Source: JACKFE01 sp050248735
Lineage (GTDB): Bacteria; Nitrospirota; Nitrospiria; Nitrospirales; UBA8639
Length of the DNA: 64,000 bases
Assembly (NCBI GenBank): GCA_050248735.1
Contig: JBFWRU010000010.1
Coordinates: 72,150 to 136,149, forward strand
Direction of reading: 5' to 3'
This document shows, piece by piece, positions 54,778 through 63,933 of this stretch. The position numbers and the translations under genes were made by a program. The notes beneath the pieces were generated by a model. The model was not told the DNA's origin and made no database searches. It saw only the letters and a list, made by a program, of their open reading frames with translations. Every line of letters begins with the position of its first letter. Position 1 is the stretch's first letter.

Positions 54778-56613
54778 TTACTGGGCTTTTTTGGATTGGT
54801 TTCTGGCGGCCCGGCGTTCGTTGTCGGTGAGATACCGTTTGCGCAGACGAATGCTTTTGGGCGTGACTTCCACCAATTCATCGTCCTCGATAAATTCCAG
54901 TGCGAATTCCAGCGTCATTTCTTGGGGCGGAATCAAATGAATGGCTTCATCGGAGCCCGACGCACGGATATTCGTCAGTTTTTTCTCCCGGATGGCATTT
55001 ACCACGAGATCGTTGCCTTTGTTGTTAATGCCGACGATCATACCCTCATAGAGGTCCGCTCCGGGTTGGAGAAAGATTTCCCCGCGGTCCTGGAGACCCC
55101 ACAGGCCATAGGCCACGGCTTGTCCGGGACCATGGGAGATGAGCACTCCGGTCGAACGATGAGGAATCTCTCCCTTGAAAGGCTGGTATTCAAAAAAGGT
55201 TTGCGACATCACGCCGGTGCCTCGGGTCATCCTCAACAATTCACTGCGAAATCCTAACAGGGCTCTGGAGGCAATGTGGAATTCCATGCGGACCGTGCCG
55301 ACCGAGCTGATGATCAGATTTTTCATTTCCGCTTTGCGACCGCCGAGGGCTTCAATGACAGCGCCCTGATAGCCGGGGTCGACTTCAATGACGACCAGCT
55401 CGACGGGTTCGAGCGTTTCCCCGTCCATTTCCTTGAAAATGACTTTGGGGGGAGACACTTCCAATTCAAAGCCTTCCCGCCGCATGGTCTCGATGAGAAT
55501 GGACAAATGGAGTTCGCCTCGTCCTGAAACTTTAAATCGTTCACCCCCGTCGGTCTCCTCCACTTTGATTCCCACGTTCATCATGGCTTCATGAGCCAGG
55601 CGTTCGCGAATATGTCGGGATGTGAGGAACCGTCCGCCGTCTTTTCCGGCCAAGGGACTGGTGTTGTGGGAGAAGTTCATGGAAATCGTCGGTTCATCGA
55701 CATTCACGGTGGGCAGGGCTGTCGGGTTTTGCGGAGAAGCCAGGGTTTCTCCCACCCGAACGTCCTGCACGCCTGCCAGGGAAATAATGTCACCGGCGAG
55801 AGCCGATGGGCTCTCCACGCGAACGAGTCCTTGATAGGCCAACAGCTTGGTGACCTTTCCTTTGGCCAGGGTCCCATCTCTCTTCACGGCGACGATGGAG
55901 TTTCCGACTTCAATCTGGCCATGCACAATCCGTCCGACGGCAACACGACCGATATAGGAATCATATTCCAACATGGTCACCAGCATTTGAAACGGTTGCT
56001 CGGGATCGGCCACGGGCGGTAACACGCGATGGATGATGGTGTCCAATAAGGGCTTCATGTCGACGGCCTCGTCGACGAGGTCTAACGTAGCCCGTCCCTC
56101 TTTGCCGGAGGCATAGACAATGGGGAAATCAAGTTGTTCGTCGGTGGCGTTGAGTTCACAAAATAAGTCAAAAGTCTGATTGACGATTTCTTCAGGCCGG
56201 GCGTTGGGCCGGTCGATCTTGTTAATGACCACGATGGGCTTCAGGTGCAATTCCAAAGATTTTTTGAGGACGAATTTGGTCTGGGGCATCGGGCCGTCAA
56301 AGGCATCCACGAGCAGAAGGACGCCGTCCACCATTCGAAGAATTCGCTCGACCTCACTGCCAAAGTCGGCATGACCGGGCGTATCGACCAGATTGATGCG
56401 AGTATCTTTATAGAGCAGGGACGCATTTTTCGAAAAAATCGTAATGCCGCGTTCTTTTTCCAAGGGATTCGAATCCATAATGACGGCTTCGCCTTCCTTG
56501 AACACATGCGCACCGGTTTGCCGAAGCAGGGCATCGACCAAGGTGGTTTTGCCGTGATCGACGTGGGCGATGATGGCGACATTGCGAAGATCTTTTCGAC
56601 GTTTTTGATTCAT
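54778..56613 (-). CDS. typA: Ribosome-binding GTPase TypA/BipA
   Basis: Translational GTPase of 611 residues that acts on the 50S subunit and in stress adaptation. G1 is IAHVDHGKTTLVDALL near residue 12, the other G motifs are DTPGHADFG and NKIDRPNA, and domains III and V follow with SGRGELHLSILIETMRREGFE. The length is that of standard TypA. AGGAAAG lies upstream of the ATG at 56613; an in-frame start at 56643 is less likely. The region after the stop, 54610-54777, shows only short hairpins. Confidence 0.96.
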   Translation of the reverse strand: MNQKRRKDLRNVAIIAHVDHGKTTLVDALLRQTGAHVFKEGEAVIMDSNPLEKERGITIFSKNASLLYKDTRINLVDTPGHADFGSEVERILRMVDGVLLLVDAFDGPMPQTKFVLKKSLELHLKPIVVINKIDRPNARPEEIVNQTFDLFCELNATDEQLDFPIVYASGKEGRATLDLVDEAVDMKPLLDTIIHRVLPPVADPEQPFQMLVTMLEYDSYIGRVAVGRIVHGQIEVGNSIVAVKRDGTLAKGKVTKLLAYQGLVRVESPSALAGDIISLAGVQDVRVGETLASPQNPTALPTVNVDEPTISMNFSHNTSPLAGKDGGRFLTSRHIRERLAHEAMMNVGIKVEETDGGERFKVSGRGELHLSILIETMRREGFELEVSPPKVIFKEMDGETLEPVELVVIEVDPGYQGAVIEALGGRKAEMKNLIISSVGTVRMEFHIASRALLGFRSELLRMTRGTGVMSQTFFEYQPFKGEIPHRSTGVLISHGPGQAVAYGLWGLQDRGEIFLQPGADLYEGMIVGINNKGNDLVVNAIREKKLTNIRASGSDEAIHLIPPQEMTLEFALEFIEDDELVEVTPKSIRLRKRYLTDNERRAARNQSKKAQ

Positions 56614-56942
56614 GCTCGTATCTTTCCTAATTAAAGGCCGCACCCCTCATTCACAAGGGCAGACCAACCTGCCATTGCGGAGGGACTATCGAGTCCGGTC
56701 TGTGGATTTTTGGGCTTCGTCACCGGCCAGGACGGCGGGAGGAGGGCTTGGTTCCGACAAGACGGTCGATTCACCTATGACGTTACCGTAAGAATGTCCA
56801 TATTGCAACTTCTGATCTCTAGTTCATTTGACCTTCCTCCTGGGGTGCGCTAAGGTGATTGAGTTCGTGGAGACCTGTCCTTAGCCCCCCCTTAATTTAT
56901 TTTTCTTAACTGGATCTTGAAGAACTCAATGTGGAGGCCCCC
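56614..56942. other. Divergent intergenic region, typA and radical SAM gene
   Basis: About 330 bp lie between divergent genes and should hold both promoters. No ORF, tRNA or strong inverted repeat was found in it. Confidence 0.4.
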
Positions 56943-58532
56943 ATGCGCCCTCTTCGGGTGACAATTCTGGACTTGGTCACCAAAGGCCCGACCAATTCCC
57001 TCTATGCCAGGGTCATGAATCAAAATCTGGCCAGTATCATGCCCCAAGTGGTGGGCGTCTGGTGTGAGGAATTGGGACATCATGTCCGGTTTATCTGTTA
57101 TACGGGGCGGGAGGATCTGCATCGGGAATTGCTGGAGGAAACCGACCTGGTGTTTATCGGGGCCTTCACCCGTTCGGCGTTAACCGCCTATGCCCTGAGT
57201 AACCTGTTCCGGTCCCGTGGGGCGGTGACGGTTCTGGGCGGGCCGCATGCCAGAAGTTATCCCGAAGATGCCGAGCGGTATTTCGATTATGTCCTGGGAT
57301 TTACCGATAAACCGTTGATTCACGACATTCTTTCGGACTGTGCGCCCCATCGCCCATTCGGACAACATCTTCAGGCTGCCCGGCAACCGACCGAGCTGCC
57401 GGGGGTGAAGGAACGCTGGAAGTTCATCGAGCCGACCCTGGCCAAAGCTCCGACCTCCTTTAAGGTTGTTCCGATGATCGGCAGCATGGGGTGTCCCTAT
57501 ACCTGCGGATTCTGCGTGGACGCCAATGTGGATTATCAACCGCTGTCTTTCGATCAGATCAGCGAAGATTTAAAATTTCTCAGGACGAAAATGAAGCGAC
57601 CCATCGTGGCCTGGCACGATCCCAACTTCGGTGTTCGCTTTCAGGAATATATGCGGGCGATCGAAACCGCCATTCCTCCCAATAGTATCGACTTCATTGC
57701 CGAAAGCACCTTGTCGCTCTTGTCCGAACCCCATTTGAAACGACTGAAACACAATGGCTTCAAAGCCATTCTGCCCGGCATCGAGTCCTGGTATGACATG
57801 GGCGATAAATCCCGCACCGGCCAACAGAGGGGACAGGACAAAGTCAAACAAGTGGCCGATCATGTCAACCTTATTCTTCGATATATCCCCTATGTGCAAG
57901 TGAACTTTGTCCTGGGCCTGGATTCGGATAAAGGGCCGGAGCCGTTCGAATTGACCAGACAATTTCTGGATGCCGCTCCCGGAGCGTTCCCGGCCTTTTC
58001 ATTGCTGACCTCGTTTGGCCGGTCCGCCCCGTTTAACCTGGCGTTGCAGCAGGAGGGAAGGGTGCTGCCTTTTCCCTTCCATTTTCTGGATAACAACCAC
58101 GCCATGAACGTCAGACCCAAACATTATGCCTGGCCGGAATTCTATGACCATGTCGTGGATATCTCGAAACATGCTTTTTCCTGGCCGATGATTGCCAAGC
58201 GGGTGGTGTTGAATCGTGGCTGGATTCCCAAGTGGTTTAATTTTGTGCGGTCGGTATCCAGCGAGGGATTCGGACGGATCAAATATCACACCAAAATCCG
58301 GAAACTTCTGGACACCAATATCCCGGTCAGAAAATTCATGGAAGGGGAAACCGCAGAGCTGCCTGAATTTTACGCCAGGAAAATCCGTGGAAAACTGGGA
58401 CCCTTGTGGGACCAGTTGCCTGCCGGGGCCGTCATGCATGAACATCATGCGTATCTCAAATCACAGCCAATTATTCCGATTGTCCCGCTTCCTCTCAGTG
58501 CGCGCCCGGTTCTTGGCGGCGCCATCGGGTAA
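56943..58532 (+). CDS. B12-binding radical SAM protein
   Basis: Protein of 529 residues. The N-terminal cobalamin-binding-like domain spans about residues 1-140 (TVLGGPHARSYPEDAERYFD within it). The radical SAM core has the cluster motif CPYTCGFC near residue 182 and ends near 400. A C-terminal extension follows. Such enzymes use B12 and a SAM radical for methylation or ring rearrangement; the substrate is unknown. A GTG at 56931 precedes the chosen ATG. A VOC-family gene lies 129 bp downstream on the same strand and may be its partner. Confidence 0.85.
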   Translation: MRPLRVTILDLVTKGPTNSLYARVMNQNLASIMPQVVGVWCEELGHHVRFICYTGREDLHRELLEETDLVFIGAFTRSALTAYALSNLFRSRGAVTVLGGPHARSYPEDAERYFDYVLGFTDKPLIHDILSDCAPHRPFGQHLQAARQPTELPGVKERWKFIEPTLAKAPTSFKVVPMIGSMGCPYTCGFCVDANVDYQPLSFDQISEDLKFLRTKMKRPIVAWHDPNFGVRFQEYMRAIETAIPPNSIDFIAESTLSLLSEPHLKRLKHNGFKAILPGIESWYDMGDKSRTGQQRGQDKVKQVADHVNLILRYIPYVQVNFVLGLDSDKGPEPFELTRQFLDAAPGAFPAFSLLTSFGRSAPFNLALQQEGRVLPFPFHFLDNNHAMNVRPKHYAWPEFYDHVVDISKHAFSWPMIAKRVVLNRGWIPKWFNFVRSVSSEGFGRIKYHTKIRKLLDTNIPVRKFMEGETAELPEFYARKIRGKLGPLWDQLPAGAVMHEHHAYLKSQPIIPIVPLPLSARPVLGGAIG

Positions 58533-58661
58533 CCTACCGACCCTCCTCACGCCAGGCTGGACACGGGTCGGGTTTCGGGAACACCCTGGGGGTAGCGTGG
58601 CCGACATGGTCCGCTCGCGTCGTCCCCATGGGTTAACCACTAAAACCGATCGGAGTCTCTG

Positions 58662-59087
58662 ATGAGTCTCTCCCCCTTCCACCTTGCAATCCCCGTTTAC
58701 GACCTCCCTGCCGCCCGACGCTTCTATGGTGAAGTGTTTGGACTGGAAGAGGGGCGCTCCAGTACGCAATGGGTGGATTTCAATTTCTACGGTCACCAGT
58801 TGGTGATCCACGAACACCCCAAGACGGCCTCCCAGGATCACGCGCACACCAACCCCGTCGATGGCCGTGACGTGCCGATTCCGCACTTCGGAATTGTGCT
58901 TGAATGGCCGCAATGGGAAGCACTGGCCGAGCGTCTGAAGTCGCGCGGCACCAAGTTCGTGATCGAGCCCTACGTCCGATTTAAAGGACAGGTTGGCGAA
59001 CAGGCCACGATGTTCCTGCTCGACCCTTCGGGCAACGCCCTGGAGTTCAAGGCATTCAAGGACATCAGTCAACTGTTTGCCAAGTGA
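58662..59087 (+). CDS. VOC (glyoxalase/bleomycin-resistance) family protein
   Basis: Protein of 141 residues and two beta-alpha-beta-beta-beta modules. FHLAIPVYDLPAARRFYGEVFGLEEG is the first, and VPIPHFGIVLEWPQWEALAERL through the final MFLLDPSGNALEFKAFKD is the second. His9, His69 and Glu135-like residues could form the metal site. The substrate is unknown. From position 58897 the sequence is repeated at the far end of the window (63551 onward) next to an IS3 remnant. Confidence 0.88.
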   Translation: MSLSPFHLAIPVYDLPAARRFYGEVFGLEEGRSSTQWVDFNFYGHQLVIHEHPKTASQDHAHTNPVDGRDVPIPHFGIVLEWPQWEALAERLKSRGTKFVIEPYVRFKGQVGEQATMFLLDPSGNALEFKAFKDISQLFAK

Positions 59088-59213
59088 ATCGTCCCAGGTG
59101 AACGTGTAGCCCACAGTATTCCCTCCAATCCCCCGATTTTCCCTTTATTCCCTGGAATTTGTATGGTGAAGGGATGAAGCAGCACCCCAGGTACGGCGAC
59201 ACGCGAAACTCTG
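58897..59213 (+). repeat. Direct repeat, left copy: 3' end of the VOC gene and downstream DNA
   Basis: The last 191 bp of this VOC gene are repeated from 63551 with twelve mismatches by my count, and similarity continues about 125 bp past the stop. The offset between copies is 4654 bp. The two copies flank the Cys-rich gene and IS remnants, so recombination between them could remove that block. Confidence 0.8.
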
Positions 59214-59340
59214 CTTGCGACCCAAAGCGGACATTCAGTTTCTCCCAGAGCGGCTTTTCAATTTTCGCTTTTACTAAAAGCAAAAATAGAATGAATGGGG
59301 GCGGAGGAATGATTCCGATGCTTCCAAGGCTTGGTAAGGC

Positions 59341-59398
59341 CTGGGAGAGAAGGAGTCGAACCCTCACCGTTAGAACCAGAATCCCAATTCAACCAATA
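59341..59398 (-). pseudogene. Decayed tRNA-Gln(CUG)-like sequence
   Basis: On the minus strand the T-arm is well formed (GAGGG TTCGACT CCTTC) and is followed by the acceptor half TCTCCCA and G. The anticodon loop TTCTGGT reads anticodon CUG. The anticodon stem has a mismatch, the D-arm is poor and no matching 5' acceptor half is found. This looks like the 3' part of a tRNA gene that has lost its 5' end, a form often left at integration sites. It could also be a chance resemblance. Confidence 0.35.
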
Positions 59399-59720
59399 GC
59401 GATCAAGGGTACTTGAGTGAGATAGACTGCTATAAACCCTCTGGCCATACAGGGAATTCAGACATTTGGATTGTGATGGAGTGTGCTTGAAGTGGAGCTG
59501 GAGCCGGGAGTAAACCGGGACCGAACTGGAAGTAAGCCTGGGAGTAAATTTTCATCTCTCACCCACTATGGGCAGAGTTCCCTCCTCATAGGAATATTGG
59601 GATCCCACGCGTTCATAACATCCTCATAAAACCAAGTTGTCATGATTAGAAAGAGTCCCATGCACTCCCCACAATATTTGATATGGCCCTCCGTTCAAGA
59701 CGACCCCCTCAAAGAGTAGC

Positions 59721-59754
59721 CAAACAACAAAGCCCCACACCCGAAAGTGTGAGG
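59721..59754 (-). terminator. Intrinsic terminator of the Cys-rich gene
   Basis: On the minus strand GCCTCACAC and GTGTGGGGC form a 9 bp stem with one wobble pair and a 6-base loop (59731-59754), followed by the T-rich run TTTGTTGTTT (59721-59730). It lies just after the stop of the gene at 59807-61102 and is the clearest canonical terminator in the window. Confidence 0.75.
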
Positions 59755-59806
59755 CTCGTCTGGTAAAATTCTACAATGACCTTTCAAGCGGCTTCTATGG
59801 CCCCGC

Positions 59807-61102
59807 TTAATTGTTAGGGTACGGAGCAGGGAGCGTCGGCGGCTCTGGATCTGGGTTGACCGGTGGCGGAAGATTGCCAATCCCACGAGAGTGGACTTCT
59901 GGTGGGAATCGTACCGTAAATGGCGTCGAAGCCTTATGCTTGCTTAGGGAGGTCTGATAAAGTTCGCAGGCATGCGCCGAAGTCACCGGGTTCAGGTTGC
60001 GCGAGTAGCCGCTCCCACAGAGCCAGCATTGACCGCCTTTCCGGGGATCGAAGAAGGACCCTGGCCATTCAGCTTTGCATGCTTTCTTCCTCTGGAAGGT
60101 CGCCTTTTCAAACGTCTTTGGTCCTTTTTGGCAGCTTTTGGACGACGTGACTGCCTTCGCCGTGCGCCGATACCCCTTGGAACAGGAGTAGCAGGCCCCT
60201 AACAAACCTCGGCCGCCCTTCACATCCCAGAATTGTCCCTTGGGACACCCTTGCCCGATACGCGAGTTATTTCGTTTTTTGACGGCTTTTTTGTAGGAGG
60301 TTTTGCCCTTCGCAAAACATGCCTTGGCACTCGTGACGCCGTGCAGTGACCGCTTGGTTCCTGCCGGGCACGACCAGCATTCACCGCCTTTTCGGGGATC
60401 AAAAAAAGAACCTTTCGGACACCAGTATGAGCCCATATACTTTGCCCTTTTCCAGAAGGTAGGACTCTTGCAGGCCAAGTCAGGATGTTCGGAGCGGTTG
60501 TTTCCCTTCCGTTTGAAATCCAGCCCCTTACAGCCAAGCCCTGAGCGAACCGAGTCTTTGCCCTCGCAGAAACAACCGCCCTTCTCGGCAATAGGGGTAC
60601 GCCCCAGGCCGTAATATTTGAGCCAGAAATCGTCGTCGTCAAATCCCCTGGCGATCATCAACAGACCTTTAGGCCAGCTCAACGTTCCGCGATAATTGTC
60701 GCGGGTATATGCCCAATCGCGGGTGACACCAAATTTTTTGCGTAAGCTCTTTTCAAATTTGTCCAACGTTTGCCAGTCTACCTTTTCATTTTCAGCCTCG
60801 GAGGTCCAGACCCAGTAGGAATACTCCTGCTGTGGTTCGAGATCCAATTTACCGGGAAGGTTGCCGGGCTTTAAGACCCAAGTTTTACCCGATTGCACGA
60901 GTTGGCGGTTTTCGGGTCCGGGCCCGTCAACCAACACGAACACACTCTCAGCTGAGTTGTTATAAAACTTCATCGCTTCGGCCGGTGGGCTCACGACCAT
61001 GGCCCCACTCATGACGAATGCGAGCCAAAAGACTTTAAAAGTCACGCTGAGAGGTTGAGGCAATTTCGACCGCCATTGACCACTGCATGCTAGCACTCGC
61101 AT
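59807..61102 (-). CDS. Secreted Cys-rich protein with three tandem repeats
   Basis: Protein of 431 residues. The signal peptide is near residues 20-43 (FWLAFVMSGAMVVSPPAEA). The N-terminal third (to about 200) is beta-rich and Trp/Tyr-rich. Three repeats follow at about residues 228-262, 288-325 and 348-385, each with a G-F/W-D-x-(R)KGG start, a CxxC-type Cys pair and an ending VTSxxxC. The tail is Pro-rich. No family is recognised. AGGAGG sits before the ATG and a terminator follows the stop, so it is a complete one-gene unit inside the repeat-bracketed block. Confidence 0.8.
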   Translation of the reverse strand: MRVLACSGQWRSKLPQPLSVTFKVFWLAFVMSGAMVVSPPAEAMKFYNNSAESVFVLVDGPGPENRQLVQSGKTWVLKPGNLPGKLDLEPQQEYSYWVWTSEAENEKVDWQTLDKFEKSLRKKFGVTRDWAYTRDNYRGTLSWPKGLLMIARGFDDDDFWLKYYGLGRTPIAEKGGCFCEGKDSVRSGLGCKGLDFKRKGNNRSEHPDLACKSPTFWKRAKYMGSYWCPKGSFFDPRKGGECWSCPAGTKRSLHGVTSAKACFAKGKTSYKKAVKKRNNSRIGQGCPKGQFWDVKGGRGLLGACYSCSKGYRRTAKAVTSSKSCQKGPKTFEKATFQRKKACKAEWPGSFFDPRKGGQCWLCGSGYSRNLNPVTSAHACELYQTSLSKHKASTPFTVRFPPEVHSRGIGNLPPPVNPDPEPPTLPAPYPNN

Positions 61103-61536
61103 ATGAGACCTCCTAGGAAGATAAGACCGGGCTTATTACCCATTATCGTGCTTCTCGCGGAAGATCAATGGGCCAGAGCTCGTTTTTCAGGGTAAGTCGA
61201 ATGCTGTGGCCATACGGTTCAAAGGCTGAGTTGTTGCCCACCAGTGCTTCTCAACTCATTGGACTTCCAGTCGTCGAAATATGATGGACTGTCAAAGTTA
61301 GACGACCGTACCGTTTTGGTTGGTGTGTTGAGGGCAATTGGCGACTGTCCCCCTCAACAGGATGGCGGTGGAATACTACACTCATTCGTTTACAAATAAA
61401 AGGATGGACTCATTTTTTCTTCTTCCAATGACGCCTTCGATGCTAGATCCTTCACTCGTTCATTTAAGGGATCTTGGCAACCAGGGATTGAGCGAATGTG
61501 GCCTGCCCCCAGTGATTGATCCATCGTGAATGCAGC
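61103..61536. other. Region between the Cys-rich gene and the first IS3 remnant
   Basis: About 430 bp upstream of the Cys-rich gene on its strand, so it contains that promoter. A G-rich/C-rich terminal sequence TGGCCTGCCCCCA near 61500 may be the outer end of the IS3 element. No gene is supported here. Confidence 0.4.
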
Positions 61537-62540
61537 TCATGCGCATCTTGAAATAGCCGCCTCTGGTGCTGGTGGTTTGTAGCCTAAGGCGCTATGAGGG
61601 CGCACCTGATTATAGTGTTGGCGCCACCATTCGATGAGCACTTGAGCTTCCTGGAGGGTATAGAAGATTTCGCCATTCAAAAGTTCATCCCGCAGTTTGC
61701 CATTAAAACTCTCATTGTAGCCATTTTTCCACGGGCTCCCCGGTTCGATAAAAGCTGTTCTGACATTGAGGGTTCGCAGCCAATCTTTAAGCACGGTGGC
61801 TGTGAATTCACTGCCATTATCAGAGCGAAGGTAAACTGGCATTCCCGCAGTGATAAACAGATCACTGAGGACGTCCAGCACGTCATCGGATTTGAGTGTA
61901 TTGCCCACACGGATCGCGAGGCATTTGCGGGTGTATTCATCAATCACGGTCAGCATCCGGATGGGGCGTCCATTGGAGAGCCGGTCAGCGACAAAATCGT
62001 AGCTCCAGACATGATTCGGCCAGTAGGGCCTGAGACGAATACACGAGCCATCGTTCAGATATAACCGTCTCCGTTTCTTCTGACGCTGCGGGACCTTCAG
62101 GCCCTCTTCCCGCCAAATGCCCTCTACCCGTTTGTGATTCACCCGCCACCCCTCGGCTTTGAGCAGCGCGGCGATCCGCTTATACCCGTATCAACCATAT
62201 TGGAGCGCCAGGCGGGTGATGTCTTGACGCAACACCGCTTGCAAGATTTGCTTGTCCAGGGTCAGGTCAGCCACCGCACGCTTTAATCGCTTGTTCTCGG
62301 TTTCCAGGTCTTTCAGCCGACGAGCTTGATCGACCTGCATCCCCCAAACTCTTTGAGCCACTTGTAATAGGTGGCGTCGGACACCCCCAGCTCCCGACAG
62401 ATCGTCTCAATAGATTTTCCCTGGGCAGTCAGCACATCCACCTGTTTCAGTATGCGGATAATCTGCTCCGGCGTTCGCCCCTTTCGGGCCATCTCACATC
62501 TCCTTGTTCGGTCCCATATAGCATCCCCATCCCAAAATGA
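61500..62540 (-). mobile_element. IS3-family element, decayed copy A
   Basis: The minus-strand element holds orfA and orfB of an IS3-type transposase with several lesions (see the pseudogene). Its left end abuts copy B near 62540; ends and target duplications are not resolved, so the coordinates are approximate. Confidence 0.7.
61537..62492 (-). pseudogene. IS3-family transposase orfAB, broken
   Basis: OrfA starts at the ATG at 62492 after AAGGAG (ARKGRTPEQIIRILKQVDVL, an HTH start). A run of five G at 62341-62345 shifts the frame before MQVDQARRLKDLE. After DKQILQ the start of orfB is missing, so an internal deletion is likely. A TGA at 62191-62193 stops orfB in the motif YGxYGY. Downstream the DDE catalytic core is intact (YDFVADRLSNGRP, YLRSDNGSEFTA, FNGKLRDELLNGE). 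At least three lesions make it inactive. Confidence 0.8.
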
Positions 62541-62583
62541 AAACTGGACCGAATTATAGGGGGCGGCTCAAAAGGAGGGCATC

Positions 62584-62863
62584 ATGGCACGTGTGAAGTA
62601 CTCGGTTGAACAAATCATTCACAAACTTCGGGAAGCGGAGGTCTTGTTGGGCCAAGGGCAGACGGTCAAAGACATTTGCCGGAAGTGGAATATCACCGAT
62701 CCCACCTAACTATCGCTGGCGCCAGGAATATGGCGGGCTCAAGCTCGATCAGGCCAAACGGCTCAAGGATTTGGAACGCGAGAATGCCCGCTTGAAACGG
62801 GCAGTCGCCGATTTGACGCTGAACAAATTAATATTGAAGGAGGCCGCCGAGGGAAACTTCTAA
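62584..62863 (+). pseudogene. IS3-family orfA (transposase HTH subunit), frameshifted
   Basis: The ATG at 62584 follows AAAAGGAGG and opens ARVKYSVEQIIHKLREAEVL, the standard IS3 orfA HTH. Near 62706 an extra base in CCTAACTAT shifts the frame after NITDPT; the downstream frame YRWRQEYGGLKLDQAKRLKD resumes and ends at TAA 62861-62863 after LNKLILKEAAEGNF. It is otherwise complete and is inactive unless ribosomal frameshifting restores it. Confidence 0.75.
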
Positions 62864-63556
62864 GCCCCACTCGACGCCGCCGAGCCGTTCACACATTTGG
62901 GCAACGACTGGGGGTGGCGGAACGGCGGACGTGTCAGGTGCTGGGGAAACCTCGATCGACACAGCGGTATCAGACTTAGGGCTGAGGGGGACGAAGAAGC
63001 GTTAACCAAAACGATTGTGCGGCTGGCTCGAAAGTATGGGCGCTATGGCTACCGACGCATCACCGCGTTGGTTCGAATCGAGGGCTGGCACGTGAATCAT
63101 AAACGCGTGGAACGAATTTGGCGGCGGGAAGGCTTAAAGGTACCGAAGAAACAACCCAAACGGGGGCGACTCTGGATCAACAAGGACTCTTGTGTGCGCC
63201 TGCGCCCTGATCATCGCAATCATGTCTGGGCATACGATTTCGTGGCGACGCGGACGCATGATGGCCGCCCACTACGCCTGCTCATGTTTGTCGATGAATA
63301 TACCCGAGCATGTTTGGCCATTGAGGTCGCGCGGCATCTTCGAGCAGATGATGTGCTACATCGGCTGGCTGAGCTGTTTCTGCAACACGGCCGTCCGGAA
63401 TATATTCGTTCGGATAACGGACCAGAATTTACTGCAAGGGCTGTTCGACAATGGCTCACCCAGTTGGAGGTGGGCACCTTGTTTCTCGAACCAGGCAGCC
63501 CCTGGGAGAATGACTACAATGAGAGTTTTAATGGCAAGCTACGGGATGAATGCTTG
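62864..63556 (+). pseudogene. IS3-family orfB (DDE transposase), frameshifted and truncated
   Basis: The OrfB frame begins RRAVHTFGQRLGVAERRTC and is broken near 62970, where TAG interrupts YQT before LRAEGDEEALTKTIVRLARKYGRYGYRRI. The DDE core is preserved: WAYDFVATRTHDGRP, YIRSDNGPEFTA and NESFNGKLRDECLNG. After that Gly the sequence leaves the transposase and runs into a VOC 3' end, so the last 60 or so residues of orfB are lost. The fusion point is a 13 bp identical stretch shared by both parents. Confidence 0.8.
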
Positions 63557-63741
63557 AATGGCCTCAATGGGAAGCACTGGCCGAGCGTCTGAAGTCGCGC
63601 GGAACCAAATTCGTAATTGAGCCTTACGTCCGATTTAAAGGACAGGTTGGCGAACAGGCCACGATGTTCCTGCTCGACCCCTCCGGCAACGCCCTGGAGT
63701 TCAAGGCATTCAAGGACATCGGGCAACTGTTTGCCAGGTAA
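63551..63741 (+). pseudogene. 3' fragment of a second VOC-family gene
   Basis: From TGCTTGAATGGCC at 63551 the frame encodes LEWPQWEALAERLKSRGTK and on to QLFAR, stop TAA. It matches the end of the intact VOC gene at 58662-59087. Of twelve mismatches counted by eye eight are silent, which suggests that it descends from a functional VOC homologue rather than from a very recent copying. Its 5' part is absent. Confidence 0.8.
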
Positions 63742-63867
63742 ATTACCTGAGGTCAACGCCTAGCAAACAGCCTTCCCTCCAACCTTCCAATATTCCCTTT
63801 TCTCCGCGGAATTTGTATGGTGAAGGGATGAAGGTTCACCCCAGCCCGGCAACACGCGAAAGTCTGC
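63551..63867 (+). repeat. Direct repeat, right copy
   Basis: This is the partner of 58897-59213. Similarity extends about 125 bp past the VOC stop (GGAATTTGTATGGTGAAGGG is shared) and fades after AACACGCGAAA. The two direct repeats bracket 4.65 kb. Confidence 0.8.
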
Positions 63868-63933
63868 TTACGACTGTGAGTTCAATTGATCAACGCAACA
63901 CTTTATCTTACCTTCTAGAGATGGAGTGTGGCG

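Larger units (their letters stand above)
59088..59806. other. 719 bp without a protein gene
   Basis: This interval contains repeat sequence after the VOC stop, a decayed tRNA-like sequence and a terminator (both listed). The remaining open frames are short and lack start signals. Nothing else is supported. Confidence 0.5.
62540..63556 (+). mobile_element. IS3-family element, decayed copy B, 3' end replaced
   Basis: The plus-strand element lies head to head with copy A and starts near GAAAACTGGACCGAATTATA. It has orfA, orfB and lesions in both. Its 3' end is lost at 63551-63563, where it joins VOC gene sequence. It is a different IS3 subtype from copy A, judged by protein sequence. Confidence 0.7.

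Noticed and set aside
58461..59114. Long minus-strand frame opposite the VOC gene
   Set aside because: It mirrors the codon pattern of the VOC gene and has no family features.
61338..61529. A 63-residue frame near the first IS3 remnant
   Set aside because: No ribosome site and no conserved features; likely chance.
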